DNA of 53,917 nt from Candidatus Desantisbacteria bacterium CG1_02_38_46 (GTDB lineage: Bacteria; Desantisbacteria; UBA1551; UBA1559). The stretch is taken from NCBI GenBank assembly GCA_001871015.1, contig MNUO01000046.1:1-53917 (forward strand). Reading direction: 5' to 3'. Positions 1 through 9,511 of the stretch are shown here, in pieces. The notes beneath the pieces are model-generated. The model worked only from the letters and a program-made list of their open reading frames with translations, had not been told where the DNA came from and made no database searches. The stretch's first letter is position 1. Every line of letters starts with the position of its first letter. The position numbers were made by a program, and so were the translations under genes.

Positions 1-218
1 CTATTTCGGGGAGAACCAGCTATCTCTGAGTTAGATTGGCCTTTCACCCCTATCCACAGTTCATCCCGTAGCTTCTCAAGGCTAATGGGTTCAGACCTCC
101 AGTCGCCTTCTATTTCGGGGAGAACCAGCTATCTCTGAGTTAGATTGGCCTTTCACCCCTATCCACAGTTCATCCCGTAGCTTCTCAAGGCTAATGGGTT
201 CAGACCTCCAGTCGCCTT
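1..218. repeat. 109-bp perfect tandem duplication at the contig end, inside 23S
   Basis: Bases 1-109 are repeated exactly at 110-218. The sequence is a conserved 23S core segment and the second copy continues normally into the rest of 23S. A duplicated core segment is unlikely to be tolerated in a working ribosome, so an assembly artefact at the contig tip is the simplest reading. A real duplication in a pseudogene copy is the alternative. Confidence 0.9.
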
Positions 219-280
219 TCGGCGACCTTCATCTTGACCATGGATAGATCACTCAGTTTCGGGTCTACTCGATGTAACTA

Positions 281-314
<34 letters not shown>

Positions 315-491
315 TCGTCGCCTTGGGCGACTTAACCTTGCTACACCGATGTAACTCACTGGCTCATTCTGCAAAAGGCACGCGGTCAGACTGTTTCTTT
401 TCCCGATAACCACGAGTGTTATCGGAATTAGAAACATAGTCCTTCCACTGCTTGTAAGCACATAGTTTCAGGTACTTTTCACTCCCCTCTC

Positions 492-538
<47 letters not shown>

Positions 539-889
539 TAAGTGTGTATTTAGTCTTGGCCCATGGTCGGGCCAGATTCCTGCAGGATTTCACGTGTCCC
601 GCAGTACTTGGGAATCTGAAAAAAGAAGGTTTCTTCTTTTCGCTTACAGGACTTTCACCTTCTCTGGTTAACCTTTCCAGTATTATTCAACTAAGAAGAA
701 ATTTTTTAACTTCTCGGCTGGACCATACTCCAGCCCTTCCAGACCCCACAACTTCTCGCTATACAACGGATATGGCCTATACGTATAGCAAAATTTTGAC
801 TTCTCCCCTTTCGCTCGCCACTACTCGGGGAATACCTATTGGTTTCTTTTCCTCAGGGTACTAAGATGTTTCAATTCCCCTGGTATAGC

Positions 890-945
890 CTCCCCCCTTC
901 TTGCTGTTCTCCCCCTTCTTGCTTTCGCAAGAAAGCAGGGGGGAT
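890..945 (-). repeat. GC-rich hairpin expansion inside 23S
   Basis: A C6 tract and a G6 tract flank a stem with the loop TTTCGCAAG, containing the words CTTCTTGC and GCAAGAAAGCAGG. It sits in a 5' expansion of 23S, roughly E. coli 130-150. A closely similar hairpin occurs in 16S at 3382-3418 and between genes at 51394-51430, so this is a member of a dispersed family rather than ordinary helix-length variation. Confidence 0.7.
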
Positions 946-946
946 A

Positions 947-965
947 CTCCGATTTAACATCGGAG
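947..965. repeat. CCGATTTAACATCGG palindrome in 23S
   Basis: A perfect inverted repeat (CTCCGAT / ATCGGAG) lies next to the GC-rich hairpin. The same core word, written CGATGTTAAATCG, is in 16S at 3358-3370, and a one-base variant is in the rpsD-rpsK gap at 7018-7036. Confidence 0.6.
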
Positions 966-1104
966 TGGATTTCTCCATTCAGGAATCTACGCGTCAAAAA
1001 TTGTTTGCATCTCAGCGTAGCTTATCGCAGCTTACCGCGCCTTTCATCGCCATCTTATGCCAAGGCATCCACTATGCGCCCTTAATAACTTGACCACATT
1101 TGCA

Positions 1105-1121
1105 ATTTTCAAAGAACTTTT
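1105..1121 (-). promoter_or_regulatory. boxA-like antitermination site ahead of 23S
   Basis: The minus strand reads AAAAGTTCTTTGAAAAT just after the spacer gene and just before 23S. The same word is in the 16S leader at 3671-3687. GTTCTTTGAAAA matches the boxA type known from rRNA leaders, where NusB/S10 load to prevent premature termination. Confidence 0.6.
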
Positions 1122-1126
1122 GATTA

Positions 1127-1852
1127 CTAACGCTCTAAACAAAATCCTTCATATGCCATTCCGAAGTGTCTGGATTGTAACTCAGGATTTTGGATATATG
1201 CCATTATTCTATCCCCGGGTTTAAGTTGTTTCATAGACTTAGGTCTTCCATCCCTGCATACTAGGGGAACAGTCTCAGCATCCTGGACGATTGTTTCCAC
1301 ATCAAGGTCAGCACAAATATTTGTTTGTTTATTTCTATATTTCTCAACATCTAAAACGCTAATTGGTTTCCCGGTTTTTCTTTCTTTGAGATGAAAAATC
1401 GACCTATATCCATTAAAGTAGTCTTGGCCCTCGCTGTATAAAAGTTTAAAAATAACGCTACCTCGAATCCTGTGTGTTCCTCTAATCAAAAGCATCGGTC
1501 TGGGTTCAATTTTGCTTCGCGCAACAGTATTTACTGAAGTTTTCCCTTTTGAATCTACTGTAAACAGTGCATCTCCTGGTTTAAGTTCATTAAGGTATTT
1601 CGTAGTAAAGTTGCTACAAAGTACATACATAGAAACCGGACCTGCATTAACCCTGGCAGGACGTTTACTAACAAATTGATTGGGCATAGTTTCACAATGA
1701 ATTAAAAACAAAGAACGATTATAAGAACCTACGAGCAGACCATGCCCACTTTTGAAGTTGGACATCATATCCAGGCAAACACGATCCCCATTTCCAATAG
1801 GCTTTATCTCCTTTATTTTGACAGGATGCAAATGCTTGAGCACAAATTCCAT
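1127..1852 (-). CDS. 3-dehydroquinate synthase II-like protein (C-terminal half only) in the 16S-23S spacer
   Basis: The 241-aa product matches, by remembered motifs, the C-terminal domain of archaeal-type 3-dehydroquinate synthase (AroB', DHQS-II): GDRVCLD at 22-28, RPARVNAGPV at 64-73, SKIEPRPMLL at 113-122, QDAETVPLV at 190-198 and SRHFGMAYE at 227-235. The full family is about 320-370 aa. The N-terminal domain, which I believe carries the Schiff-base lysine, is missing, and about 60 extra residues (123-185) interrupt the domain. I chose ATG 1852 because AGGTG lies 6 nt upstream. A longer ORF begins at 1888, but its ATG overlaps the CCA end of tRNA-Ala and has no ribosome-binding site. The gene lies between tRNA-Ala and 23S in the same direction, so it should be transcribed with rRNA. 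Catalysis of the usual reaction is doubtful. Confidence 0.8.
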   Translation of the reverse strand: MEFVLKHLHPVKIKEIKPIGNGDRVCLDMMSNFKSGHGLLVGSYNRSLFLIHCETMPNQFVSKRPARVNAGPVSMYVLCSNFTTKYLNELKPGDALFTVDSKGKTSVNTVARSKIEPRPMLLIRGTHRIRGSVIFKLLYSEGQDYFNGYRSIFHLKERKTGKPISVLDVEKYRNKQTNICADLDVETIVQDAETVPLVCRDGRPKSMKQLKPGDRIMAYIQNPELQSRHFGMAYEGFCLER

Positions 1853-1887
1853 TTTTGCACCTTTTCTTAAACTACCTTTTGGTTTCA

Positions 1888-1962
1888 TGGTGGAGATGAC
1901 CCGATTTGAACGGGTGACCTACTGCTTGCAAAGCAGCCGCTCTACCTCTGAGCTACATCCCC
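1888..1962 (-). tRNA. tRNA-Ala (TGC)
   Basis: A cloverleaf with a GGGGATG acceptor arm, anticodon TGC and the T-arm word GTTCAAATC. CCA appears to be encoded at 1888-1890 and shares its A with an in-frame ATG of the downstream ORF. It lies in the 16S-23S spacer after tRNA-Ile. Confidence 0.95.
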
Positions 1963-1968
1963 TTAACC

Positions 1969-2045
1969 TGGTGGGCCTATCTGGGTTCGAACCAGAGACC
2001 TTACCCTTATCAGGGGTACGCTCTAACCAACTGAGCTATAGGCCC
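1969..2045 (-). tRNA. tRNA-Ile (GAT)
   Basis: Standard spacer tRNA with acceptor GGGCCTA / TAGGCCC, anticodon GAT, T-arm GGTTCGAACC and encoded CCA. It lies between 16S and tRNA-Ala. Confidence 0.95.
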
Positions 2046-2061
2046 CTGGCCTAATAAAAAA

Positions 2062-3635
<1,574 letters not shown>

Positions 3636-3670
3636 TTTTAAATTTCCAAAAGTTTGGCTCGACTCAAACA

Positions 3671-3687
3671 ATTTCAAAGAACTTTTT
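3671..3687 (-). promoter_or_regulatory. boxA-like site in the rRNA leader
   Basis: The minus strand reads AAAAAGTTCTTTGAAAT between the promoter and 16S. It is nearly identical to the site ahead of 23S at 1105-1121. This is the position expected for rRNA antitermination. Confidence 0.6.
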
Positions 3688-3698
3688 TCCTATTTTAT

Positions 3699-3727
3699 AT
3701 TATATCACAAATTTTGCATTTTGTCAA
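3699..3727 (-). promoter_or_regulatory. rRNA operon promoter
   Basis: TTGACA (3727-3722), 17 bp, TATAAT (3704-3699): a perfect sigma-70 consensus with TGTGA directly before the -10. It begins only about 20 bp past the stop codon of the DegT gene, and no terminator is visible between them. Confidence 0.9.
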
Positions 3728-3746
3728 GTCCTCGCATTGAATTTTT

Positions 3747-4946
3747 CTATTTTAATTCTTTTTTGTTTTCCCAGACTTTTGTAATCCCATCAATAATGTT
3801 TTTCATATCTTCTTTTTTTGCCAAAAGAACAGGGTGGTTTATCCATACTGCTTCTTTACAAATTTTTTCTGCATTGGGACAAAATACTTTTGAATAATCT
3901 ATTTTCTTTCCATAATAAGGACAGGAAATGGGGCAGAACTTTGGTCCTTTTCCTTTTTTTTGAAAAAGTGGATTTTTGTACAGGGGAACAGGATAACCAG
4001 CCCAAGCAGGAATACCTTCAGCTTTAAGGGCAGCCAAAAATTTTTCTCTGGTGATTCCATTCCATTTTTCCTTTAGAAATCTAAAAATATACAGATGGTA
4101 CGAACGCCTTGTAACCCTCGGGTCCCTTTTCATTAAAGAAATACCTGGAATATTTTTTAAATTTTCATCCAGATATTTCGCATTTTCTTCCCTTTTCAAA
4201 GTCTGTTCTTCTAATCGCGTTAACTGTGCCAATAAAATTGCTGCTTGAAGTTCAGTCATTCGATAATTACTTCCTAAAAGAAAATGTTCATAAAAACCTT
4301 TTCCTTTTGCTCTTCCACAATTGGAGTAACTTCTCGCTGTTTCTACCAACTCTTTTTTATCGCTAAGAATAATTCCTCCCTCTCCACTTGTAATATTTTT
4401 ACTCATCTGAAAACTGAAACAACCACAATCTCCTAATGCGCCGGTTCCCTTCCCTTTCCATTTGCTTCCCCAGGAATGACAGGCATCTTCGATAATTCTT
4501 AATTTATATTTCTTTGCAATTTTATTCAAAGCATCCATATCACAGGGAAGTCCAGCAAAATGGACAGGAATGATTGCTTTTGTGTTCTTAGTAATTTTCT
4601 TCTCTACATCAGAGGAGTCAATATTTGAAGTATCCAGGTCAATATCTGCAAAAACAGGAATTGCATTTACTTTCAAAACAGCACTTGCTGTTGCCATGAA
4701 CGTATATGGAGGAATAATTACTTCATCTCCGGCACCAATTCCGCAAGCCAATAAAGAAATTTCCAGTGCAGCAGTTCCATTTGTGCAGGTAACACCAAAT
4801 TTTGTATCCTGGAACTCTGCATATTTTTTTTCAAATTCTTTTACTTTTTCTCCATACCACCACTTCCCGCTTTCAAAAACTTCCAGTAAATTTTTCCTTT
4901 CTTCTTCCCCAAATACTGGCCAGGAAGGAAATGCTAATTTGGACAT
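3747..4946 (-). CDS. DegT/DnrJ/EryC1/StrS-family aminotransferase
   Basis: A PLP-dependent sugar-type aminotransferase. The PLP lysine is in the word FSFQMSKNITSGEGG (Lys about 183 from this start), with TNGTAALE for phosphate binding and EDACHSWGS for the PLP-ring aspartate region. The length of about 399 aa is normal. I chose the ATG at 4946 because GAGG lies 7 nt upstream; an ATG 18 nt earlier lies inside rplQ. It follows rplQ by 7 nt, so it is translated as the last gene of the alpha operon, which is unusual. It shares the C-terminal Y-x-K-V-F-C-P-N motif with the DegT protein at 47509-48786, so the two are probably paralogues. The substrate is unknown. Confidence 0.9.
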   Translation of the reverse strand: MSKLAFPSWPVFGEEERKNLLEVFESGKWWYGEKVKEFEKKYAEFQDTKFGVTCTNGTAALEISLLACGIGAGDEVIIPPYTFMATASAVLKVNAIPVFADIDLDTSNIDSSDVEKKITKNTKAIIPVHFAGLPCDMDALNKIAKKYKLRIIEDACHSWGSKWKGKGTGALGDCGCFSFQMSKNITSGEGGIILSDKKELVETARSYSNCGRAKGKGFYEHFLLGSNYRMTELQAAILLAQLTRLEEQTLKREENAKYLDENLKNIPGISLMKRDPRVTRRSYHLYIFRFLKEKWNGITREKFLAALKAEGIPAWAGYPVPLYKNPLFQKKGKGPKFCPISCPYYGKKIDYSKVFCPNAEKICKEAVWINHPVLLAKKEDMKNIIDGITKVWENKKELK

Positions 4947-4953
4947 TTCAACC

Positions 4954-5295
4954 TCACTCCACAAATTCTAATATTGCCTGAACTGCTCCATCTCCTTTTC
5001 TATTTCCAATCTTTATAATTCGGGTATATCCTCCAGCACGTCCTGCATATCTTTCAACGTATTGTTGGACTTTAATAAAAGTTACCCTGTCCCTTACAAC
5101 CTGAGAAAGCCTGGCATAATTTTTATGTTTTCCCAGGGTAATTATCCTATCTACCACCTTCCTTCCATCTTTAGCAATTGGAAGTGTAGTTGTAACCTTC
5201 CCTTTCGAAAATAAAGAAATTACTAAATTGCGGAACATCGCTTTTCTATGCGAAGAGGTCCTGCCAAGTTTTCTATAACCAGCGCGATGACGCAT
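4954..5295 (-). CDS. rplQ: 50S ribosomal protein L17
   Basis: A 113-aa protein starting MRHRAGYRKLGRTSSHRKAM, the L17 signature, and ending ILEFVE. The start at 5295 has AGGA upstream and gives the usual length; an open frame extends 60 nt further into a repeat region. Its place after rpoA is standard. L17 lies near the nascent-chain exit on the large subunit. Confidence 0.96.
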   Translation of the reverse strand: MRHRAGYRKLGRTSSHRKAMFRNLVISLFSKGKVTTTLPIAKDGRKVVDRIITLGKHKNYARLSQVVRDRVTFIKVQQYVERYAGRAGGYTRIIKIGNRKGDGAVQAILEFVE

Positions 5296-5308
5296 ATTAT
5301 TTCCTAAA

Positions 5309-5402
5309 GTCCAATTGAAACATCGGACCGCTACAATGCAGAGTAAACTCTGCACTTCCAGAGTGCCTACTTTTGGCCACTACGATGTCGCAGACCGCTA
5401 CA
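5309..5402. repeat. cluster of tagged palindromes between rpoA and rplQ
   Basis: On the minus strand the word TGTAGCGGTC occurs twice and a variant GTAGTGGCC once. Palindromes accompany them: GCAGAGTTTACTCTGC at 5338-5353 and GTCC...GGAC at 5309-5328. TGTAGCGGTC also precedes the palindrome at 7018-7041, and GTAGTGGTC precedes the one at 43508-43523. No gene lies here. Confidence 0.65.
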
Positions 5403-5409
5403 TTTACTT

Positions 5410-6366
5410 TCATTCCCTCTTTTTAGATTTTTCTTCTGCTAAAGTTAAACCCAATTTACTCAGTTTTTCTTTTATTTCATTTAATGATTTCTTCCCGAAA
5501 TTCTTCATCTTCAAAAGTTCATTTTCTGTTTTCTGTGTAATTTCGCCTATTGTCTTTATGTTAAACTCCTTTACACAGCTGGATGCCCGGACCGATAACT
5601 CCATCTCTTCTATGCTCTGGTTCAAAATCTTTTTCCGGAGATCCTCCTTTTCATCCAATAAATCACCTCTGTCTTCACCTTCTTTTAAATCAATAAGGAA
5701 ACCAGCGTAATTTCTTAAAATTTTTGCACAATAGGTCAAAGCTTCATGAGGAGTGATACGACCATCTGTCCAGATTTCCATTATTAAGCGATCATAGTTA
5801 GTAATTTGTCCAACACGAGTTTCCTCTACGGCATAACTTACCCTTCGTGCTGGAGAAAATATAGAATCAATAGGAATAACACCAACGGGCTGATTTTCTT
5901 TCTTATTCATTTCACTTGGAACATAGCCTCTTCCCTCTTCCACTCTCATTTCCATATTAAGGGAAGCGTCGGGTTCTGTTAAAGTAGCAATATGTAAATC
6001 AGAATTTATTATTTTCACTTTTTTGCTGGTTATAATATCACTTGCTTTTATTTCCTTTACGCCTTTTGCCTTTATGTAAATTGTCTCCGGACCTTGCCCA
6101 TCTAATTTAACCAACAAACTCTTTAGATTTAGTATGATATTCAATACATCTTCCAGCACTCCGGGAATAGTTGAAAACTCGTGAAGCACTCCATCAATTT
6201 TCACAGATGTAACAGCAACGCCTGGCAATGAAGAAAGGAGAATTCGTCGTAAAGCATTACCAATAGTAATTCCGTATCCTCTTTCTAACGGCTCGACTAC
6301 TAATTTACCGTAAGTGGAAGTCTTTTTTCCCCATATAATTTTCTTAGGTCTTTCTAATTCCTTCAC
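5410..6366 (-). CDS. rpoA: DNA-directed RNA polymerase alpha subunit
   Basis: A 318-aa alpha subunit. The N-terminal assembly domain contains GYGITIGNALRRILLSS; the C-terminal domain (about 245-310) contains IEEMELSVRASSC and the helix-hairpin-helix word MKNFGKKSLNEI, which contacts UP elements and activators. It forms the dimer that holds the fused beta-beta' chain encoded at 24363. It lies 12 nt after rpsD. Confidence 0.97.
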   Translation of the reverse strand: MKELERPKKIIWGKKTSTYGKLVVEPLERGYGITIGNALRRILLSSLPGVAVTSVKIDGVLHEFSTIPGVLEDVLNIILNLKSLLVKLDGQGPETIYIKAKGVKEIKASDIITSKKVKIINSDLHIATLTEPDASLNMEMRVEEGRGYVPSEMNKKENQPVGVIPIDSIFSPARRVSYAVEETRVGQITNYDRLIMEIWTDGRITPHEALTYCAKILRNYAGFLIDLKEGEDRGDLLDEKEDLRKKILNQSIEEMELSVRASSCVKEFNIKTIGEITQKTENELLKMKNFGKKSLNEIKEKLSKLGLTLAEEKSKKRE

Positions 6367-6378
6367 CAGAACCTCCTT

Positions 6379-7002
6379 TTATTTAGAATAAAACTCCACT
6401 ATTAATGCTTCCTGAATGGGCAGACCAGATTCCTCCATGGTGGGAAATGACTTTACAATTCCTGCAAGATTTGTTTCATCTATTTCAAGCCAGGAAGGTA
6501 CTCCTCTCTCCGCGGCGAGAGACATCGATTCCTTAATTCTTTCAAGCAAACCAGAACCATCATTTATCCTTACTACATCTCCTATCTTAATCTGGTATGA
6601 CGGAATATTGACCTTTTTATCATTTATGAGAATGTGTCCATGCGTAATAAGCTGGCGTGCTTCAGCCCGAGTGGAAACAAAACCAAACCTGAACACTACA
6701 TTATCAAGTCTCCTCTCCAATAGTCTGATTAAATTTTCTCCAGTGATTCCATTCTCTTTCCGTACCCGAAAAAAATAATTTTTAAATTGACCTTCCATTA
6801 TGCCATAAATCCGGCGTAATTTCTGCTTCTCCCTCAAGCGAATTGCGTAATCAGTCGGCTTTCGTGGTTTCTGACCATGTTCACCAGGACGATAAGATCT
6901 GCGGTCTAACATGCATTTTGTTAAGCATCTTTTGCCTTTTAGAAATAGTTTAACTTTTTCCTGACGACACATTTTACATTTCGGACCAATATACCTACCC
7001 AC
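6379..7002 (-). CDS. rpsD: 30S ribosomal protein S4
   Basis: A 207-aa primary 16S-binding protein. The N-terminus keeps four cysteines (CKMC at 9-12, then C and C before MLDRRSYRPGEHG), the zinc-type form. The S4 RNA-binding domain contains RLDNVVFRFGFVSTRAEARQ. The start is GTG at 7002 with GAGGAGG upstream. Confidence 0.96.
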   Translation of the reverse strand: MGRYIGPKCKMCRQEKVKLFLKGKRCLTKCMLDRRSYRPGEHGQKPRKPTDYAIRLREKQKLRRIYGIMEGQFKNYFFRVRKENGITGENLIRLLERRLDNVVFRFGFVSTRAEARQLITHGHILINDKKVNIPSYQIKIGDVVRINDGSGLLERIKESMSLAAERGVPSWLEIDETNLAGIVKSFPTMEESGLPIQEALIVEFYSK

Positions 7003-7017
7003 TTTTCCTCCTCAAAG

Positions 7018-7041
7018 TCCGATTTGACATCGGACCGCTAC
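7018..7041. repeat. GTCCGATTTGACATCGGAC palindrome with TGTAGCGGTC tag
   Basis: A 19-bp palindrome fills the rpsK-rpsD gap; on the minus strand it follows TGTAGCGG. It is a variant of the palindrome in 23S (947-965) and 16S (3358-3370). Confidence 0.6.
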
Positions 7042-7047
7042 ATGTAT

Positions 7048-7422
7048 TCATACCCTTCTCCTCTTGGGAGGTCTACAACCGTTATGGGGAATTGGTGTTA
7101 CATCTTTAATGGAAGTTATCTCAAGTCCTGCTATCTGTAATGCCCTGACAGCAGTTTCCCTGCCTGCACCCGGACCTTTTATCTGAACACTCACCTCTCT
7201 TACTCCTTTCTCTATTGCTTTCCTTGCAGAAGAATCCGCCACTCTCTGGGCAGCAAAAGGTGTCCCCTTGCGCGTGCCCTTAAATCCAATGGTACCGGCA
7301 CTGGCCCACGATATGACATTTCCCTTTACATCGGCAATGGTAACGATTGTGTTATTGAAAGTGGATTGAATATGAGCGATTCCTCTAATTTCTCCTTTAA
7401 TTATTTTCCTGGGATTCGGCAT
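7048..7422 (-). CDS. rpsK: 30S ribosomal protein S11
   Basis: A 124-aa S11 with the family core [20 protein letters not shown] and the C-terminal word [10 protein letters not shown]. The ATG abuts the rpsM stop codon (TAAATG), and the AGGAG in the end of rpsM serves as its ribosome-binding site. S11 shapes the platform and mRNA exit channel. Confidence 0.97.
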   Translation of the reverse strand: MPNPRKIIKGEIRGIAHIQSTFNNTIVTIADVKGNVISWASAGTIGFKGTRKGTPFAAQRVADSSARKAIEKGVREVSVQIKGPGAGRETAVRALQIAGLEITSIKDVTPIPHNGCRPPKRRRV

Positions 7423-7824
7423 TTATTTCTCCTCTTCTTCTAACATCTCGCGTGCCTTTCTTTTTATTGCGCCAATTGTTTTTCTGGGCCCCTTTCTTGT
7501 CCTGGCATTTGTCCTGGTCCTCTGTCCCCTCACTGGCAAATTACGAAGATGACGCATCCCTCTATAAGATTTAACATCGATTAATCTTTTTATGTTCATT
7601 GAAATCTCACGGCGCAGATCCCCCTCAATTTTATATTCCCTTTCAATTACATTTCTTAAACTTACTATTTCATTCTCTGTAAGTTCCTTAACCCGAGTAT
7701 CGGGATTGACACCTGTACTAGCCAAAATTTTCCGAGATGTCGTCCAACCAATTCCATAAATGTAAGTAAGAGCCGCTTCAACTCTTTTCCCTGCTGGTAA
7801 TTCTATGCCTGCAATTCTAGCCAT
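7423..7824 (-). CDS. rpsM: 30S ribosomal protein S13
   Basis: A 133-aa S13 starting [20 protein letters not shown], with the C-terminal [14 protein letters not shown] segment that touches tRNA. ATG 7824 has AGGGAG at good spacing; the in-frame GTG 6 nt upstream falls between them and is less likely. It is translationally coupled to rpsK. Confidence 0.97.
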   Translation of the reverse strand: MARIAGIELPAGKRVEAALTYIYGIGWTTSRKILASTGVNPDTRVKELTENEIVSLRNVIEREYKIEGDLRREISMNIKRLIDVKSYRGMRHLRNLPVRGQRTRTNARTRKGPRKTIGAIKRKAREMLEEEEK

Positions 7825-7843
7825 AATCACTCCCTGTCATTTT

Positions 7844-7957
7844 TTACCCCTGACGTTGTTTGTGTTTAGGGTTAGTACAAATAATTCTTATTACACCTTT
7901 TCGTCGGACAATTTTACACTTATTGCAAATAGGTTTAACTGATGCTCTAACTTTCAT
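7844..7957 (-). CDS. rpmJ: 50S ribosomal protein L36
   Basis: A short gene read directly from the sequence: 37 aa, starting [20 protein letters not shown] and ending PKHKQRQG. The zinc ligands CNKC, C and H are all present, so this is the zinc-binding L36 form. It lies between infA and rpsM as usual. Confidence 0.95.
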   Translation of the reverse strand: MKVRASVKPICNKCKIVRRKGVIRIICTNPKHKQRQG

Positions 7958-7963
7958 AGTATT

Positions 7964-8182
7964 TCACTTTGACCTGTAAATTATTCTTCCCTTCGTTAAA
8001 TCATATGGAGAAATTTCAACGGTCACATTATCACCTGGTAAAATTCTTATGAAATGCATTCTCATCTTACCAGAGACATGTGCTAATATTCGATGCCCGC
8101 CTTCTAACTCCACGCGAAAAACTGCACTAGGAAGAGCTTCTATTACTTTACCCGTTACCCTCATTGGTTCTTCCTTAGGCAT
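7964..8182 (-). CDS. infA: translation initiation factor IF-1
   Basis: A 72-aa OB-fold protein starting [20 protein letters not shown] and ending [11 protein letters not shown], binding the 30S A site during initiation. ATG 8182 has AAGGAG upstream. The open frame extends upstream through the end of map, but the short start gives the exact family length. It overlaps map by 8 nt, so the two are coupled. Confidence 0.96.
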   Translation of the reverse strand: MPKEEPMRVTGKVIEALPSAVFRVELEGGHRILAHVSGKMRMHFIRILPGDNVTVEISPYDLTKGRIIYRSK

Positions 8183-8942
8183 TCTTTCTCCTTGTATTGA
8201 GTTTTGTGAGAATTTGTGGTCCCCTTGTTGTAATGACGAGAGTGTGTTCAAAATGAGCAGACAGACTGTGGTCCTCGGTTGCAACTGTCCATCCATTATT
8301 TAATATTTTAACCTTCCAGTCGCCCGAGGCGACCATCGGTTCAATTGCCATAACCATACCTTCCCTTAAACGAGGTCCCCTGTTGGGTGGACCAAAATTT
8401 GGAATCTGTGGTTCCTCATGCAGGTTGCGTCCAATTCCATGTCCAACTAAGTCTCGAACAACAGAAAATCCATCTGATTCAACATGTTTCTGAATTGCAT
8501 GAGAAATATTGGAAAGCCTGTTCCCGACCCGAGCTTCGTCTATTCCGCAATAAAGAGCCTTTTCTGTGACACGCATCAGCAGGTCTGCAACAGAAGATAT
8601 TCCATCTACGCCAACAGTAAAAGCTCCGTCTCCATAATATCCGTTATTCAAAATTCCTATGTCAATACTTATTATATCCCCTGCCTTTAAAATCCTGGAA
8701 GAGGGTATTCCGTGTACAACTTCATCGTTTACCGAGGTGCAAATGCCTTCAGGGAATCCACGATATCCTTTAAAAGCCAGTTTAACTTTTTTCTTCACTG
8801 CTTCTCTCTCTGCACTCTCGTTTAAATAATTAGTGGTAATTCCAGGTTTAATTATTTTTTTTAATTCTTCTTGAATTTCTGCTACTATTTTACAGGCTTT
8901 TTCAATCTCTGCAATTTCCTTATCTGACCTTAGATAAATCAT
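8175..8942 (-). CDS. map: methionine aminopeptidase, type I
   Basis: A 255-aa enzyme that removes the N-terminal Met from new proteins. The metal ligands are visible: SIDIG and YYGDGAF (two Asp), GHGIG (His), IEPM (Glu) and HFEHT (Glu). The gene overlaps adk by 4 nt (ATGA) and infA by 8 nt, so adk-map-infA are translated together. A GTCGCC...GGCGAC palindrome lies in the coding sequence at 8319-8333 without disturbing the frame. Confidence 0.96.
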   Translation of the reverse strand: MIYLRSDKEIAEIEKACKIVAEIQEELKKIIKPGITTNYLNESAEREAVKKKVKLAFKGYRGFPEGICTSVNDEVVHGIPSSRILKAGDIISIDIGILNNGYYGDGAFTVGVDGISSVADLLMRVTEKALYCGIDEARVGNRLSNISHAIQKHVESDGFSVVRDLVGHGIGRNLHEEPQIPNFGPPNRGPRLREGMVMAIEPMVASGDWKVKILNNGWTVATEDHSLSAHFEHTLVITTRGPQILTKLNTRRKNA

Positions 8943-9511
8943 TTCAAGTACTTCCTAATTGTTGAAAAAATTTTTTCCTCAACTCCTTCGCCATCAATTA
9001 CTATCAAAAATCTTTTTTTCCTATAGTATTCCACCAGTGGACTGGATTCCTTTTCATAAACTTTCAATCTGTTTCTTATCGCTATTGGCTTATCATCGTC
9101 CCGCTGGTAAAGAAGAACCTTACGCCGCTTGCTCAATCGTCTAATTATCGTACTGGTTTTGACCTTGAGGTTGAACACTTTAAGGTTAGCACGTTTACCT
9201 AATATCTTCTCTAAAACTTCAGCCTGTTGAATATTTCGGGGAAAACCATCTAATACAAAACCTTTTTTTGCATCTGCTTTTTTCAGGCGTCTGCGAATAA
9301 TTGAGAATATTATTTCGTCAGGAACCAATTTGCCTTTGTTCATATAAGCCCTTACATGTTTAGCAATCTGGCTCGAATCTGCAAGAGATTTGCGTAAGAT
9401 TCCCCCTGTAGAAATATGAGGAACTTTACAAAATTCACTTATTCTTTTCGCCTGTGTTCCTTTCCCCGAGCCCGGTGGTCCTAATAGAATAATTCTTGAT
9501 GATAATCTCAG
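8939..9511 (-). CDS. adk: adenylate kinase with a non-AUG start
   Basis: The 190-aa frame runs ILLGPPGSGKGTQAKR (P-loop), HISTGGILRKS, the NMP-binding part, then LDGFPRN and the short-LID word QRDDDKPIAIRNRLKVY. There is no ATG before residue 57, but the P-loop half is in the same frame without a stop. The best starts are CTG at 9511 or ATT at 9514, with GGGAGG 8-11 nt upstream inside the secY 3' end. The start would overlap the secY stop. An ATG-only call would wrongly give a 134-aa fragment without the P-loop. It converts AMP and ATP to two ADP. Confidence 0.88.
   Translation of the reverse strand: MRLSSRIILLGPPGSGKGTQAKRISEFCKVPHISTGGILRKSLADSSQIAKHVRAYMNKGKLVPDEIIFSIIRRRLKKADAKKGFVLDGFPRNIQQAEVLEKILGKRANLKVFNLKVKTSTIIRRLSKRRKVLLYQRDDDKPIAIRNRLKVYEKESSPLVEYYRKKRFLIVIDGEGVEEKIFSTIRKYLK

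Noticed and set aside
1853-1888. Start of the spacer protein at the first ATG (1888)
   Set aside because: That ATG overlaps the tRNA-Ala CCA end and has no ribosome-binding site; ATG 1852 has one.
4570-4971. Plus-strand frames opposite the DegT, rpoBC and ceramidase genes
   Set aside because: They are antisense shadows of well-supported genes, without motifs of their own.
8319-8333. GTCGCC palindrome inside map as an inserted element
   Set aside because: The protein has normal length and sequence there (VASGDWKV), so nothing has been inserted; the match may be chance.
9344-9507. adk as a truncated pseudogene lacking its P-loop
   Set aside because: The P-loop half is in the same open frame; only a standard start codon is missing.
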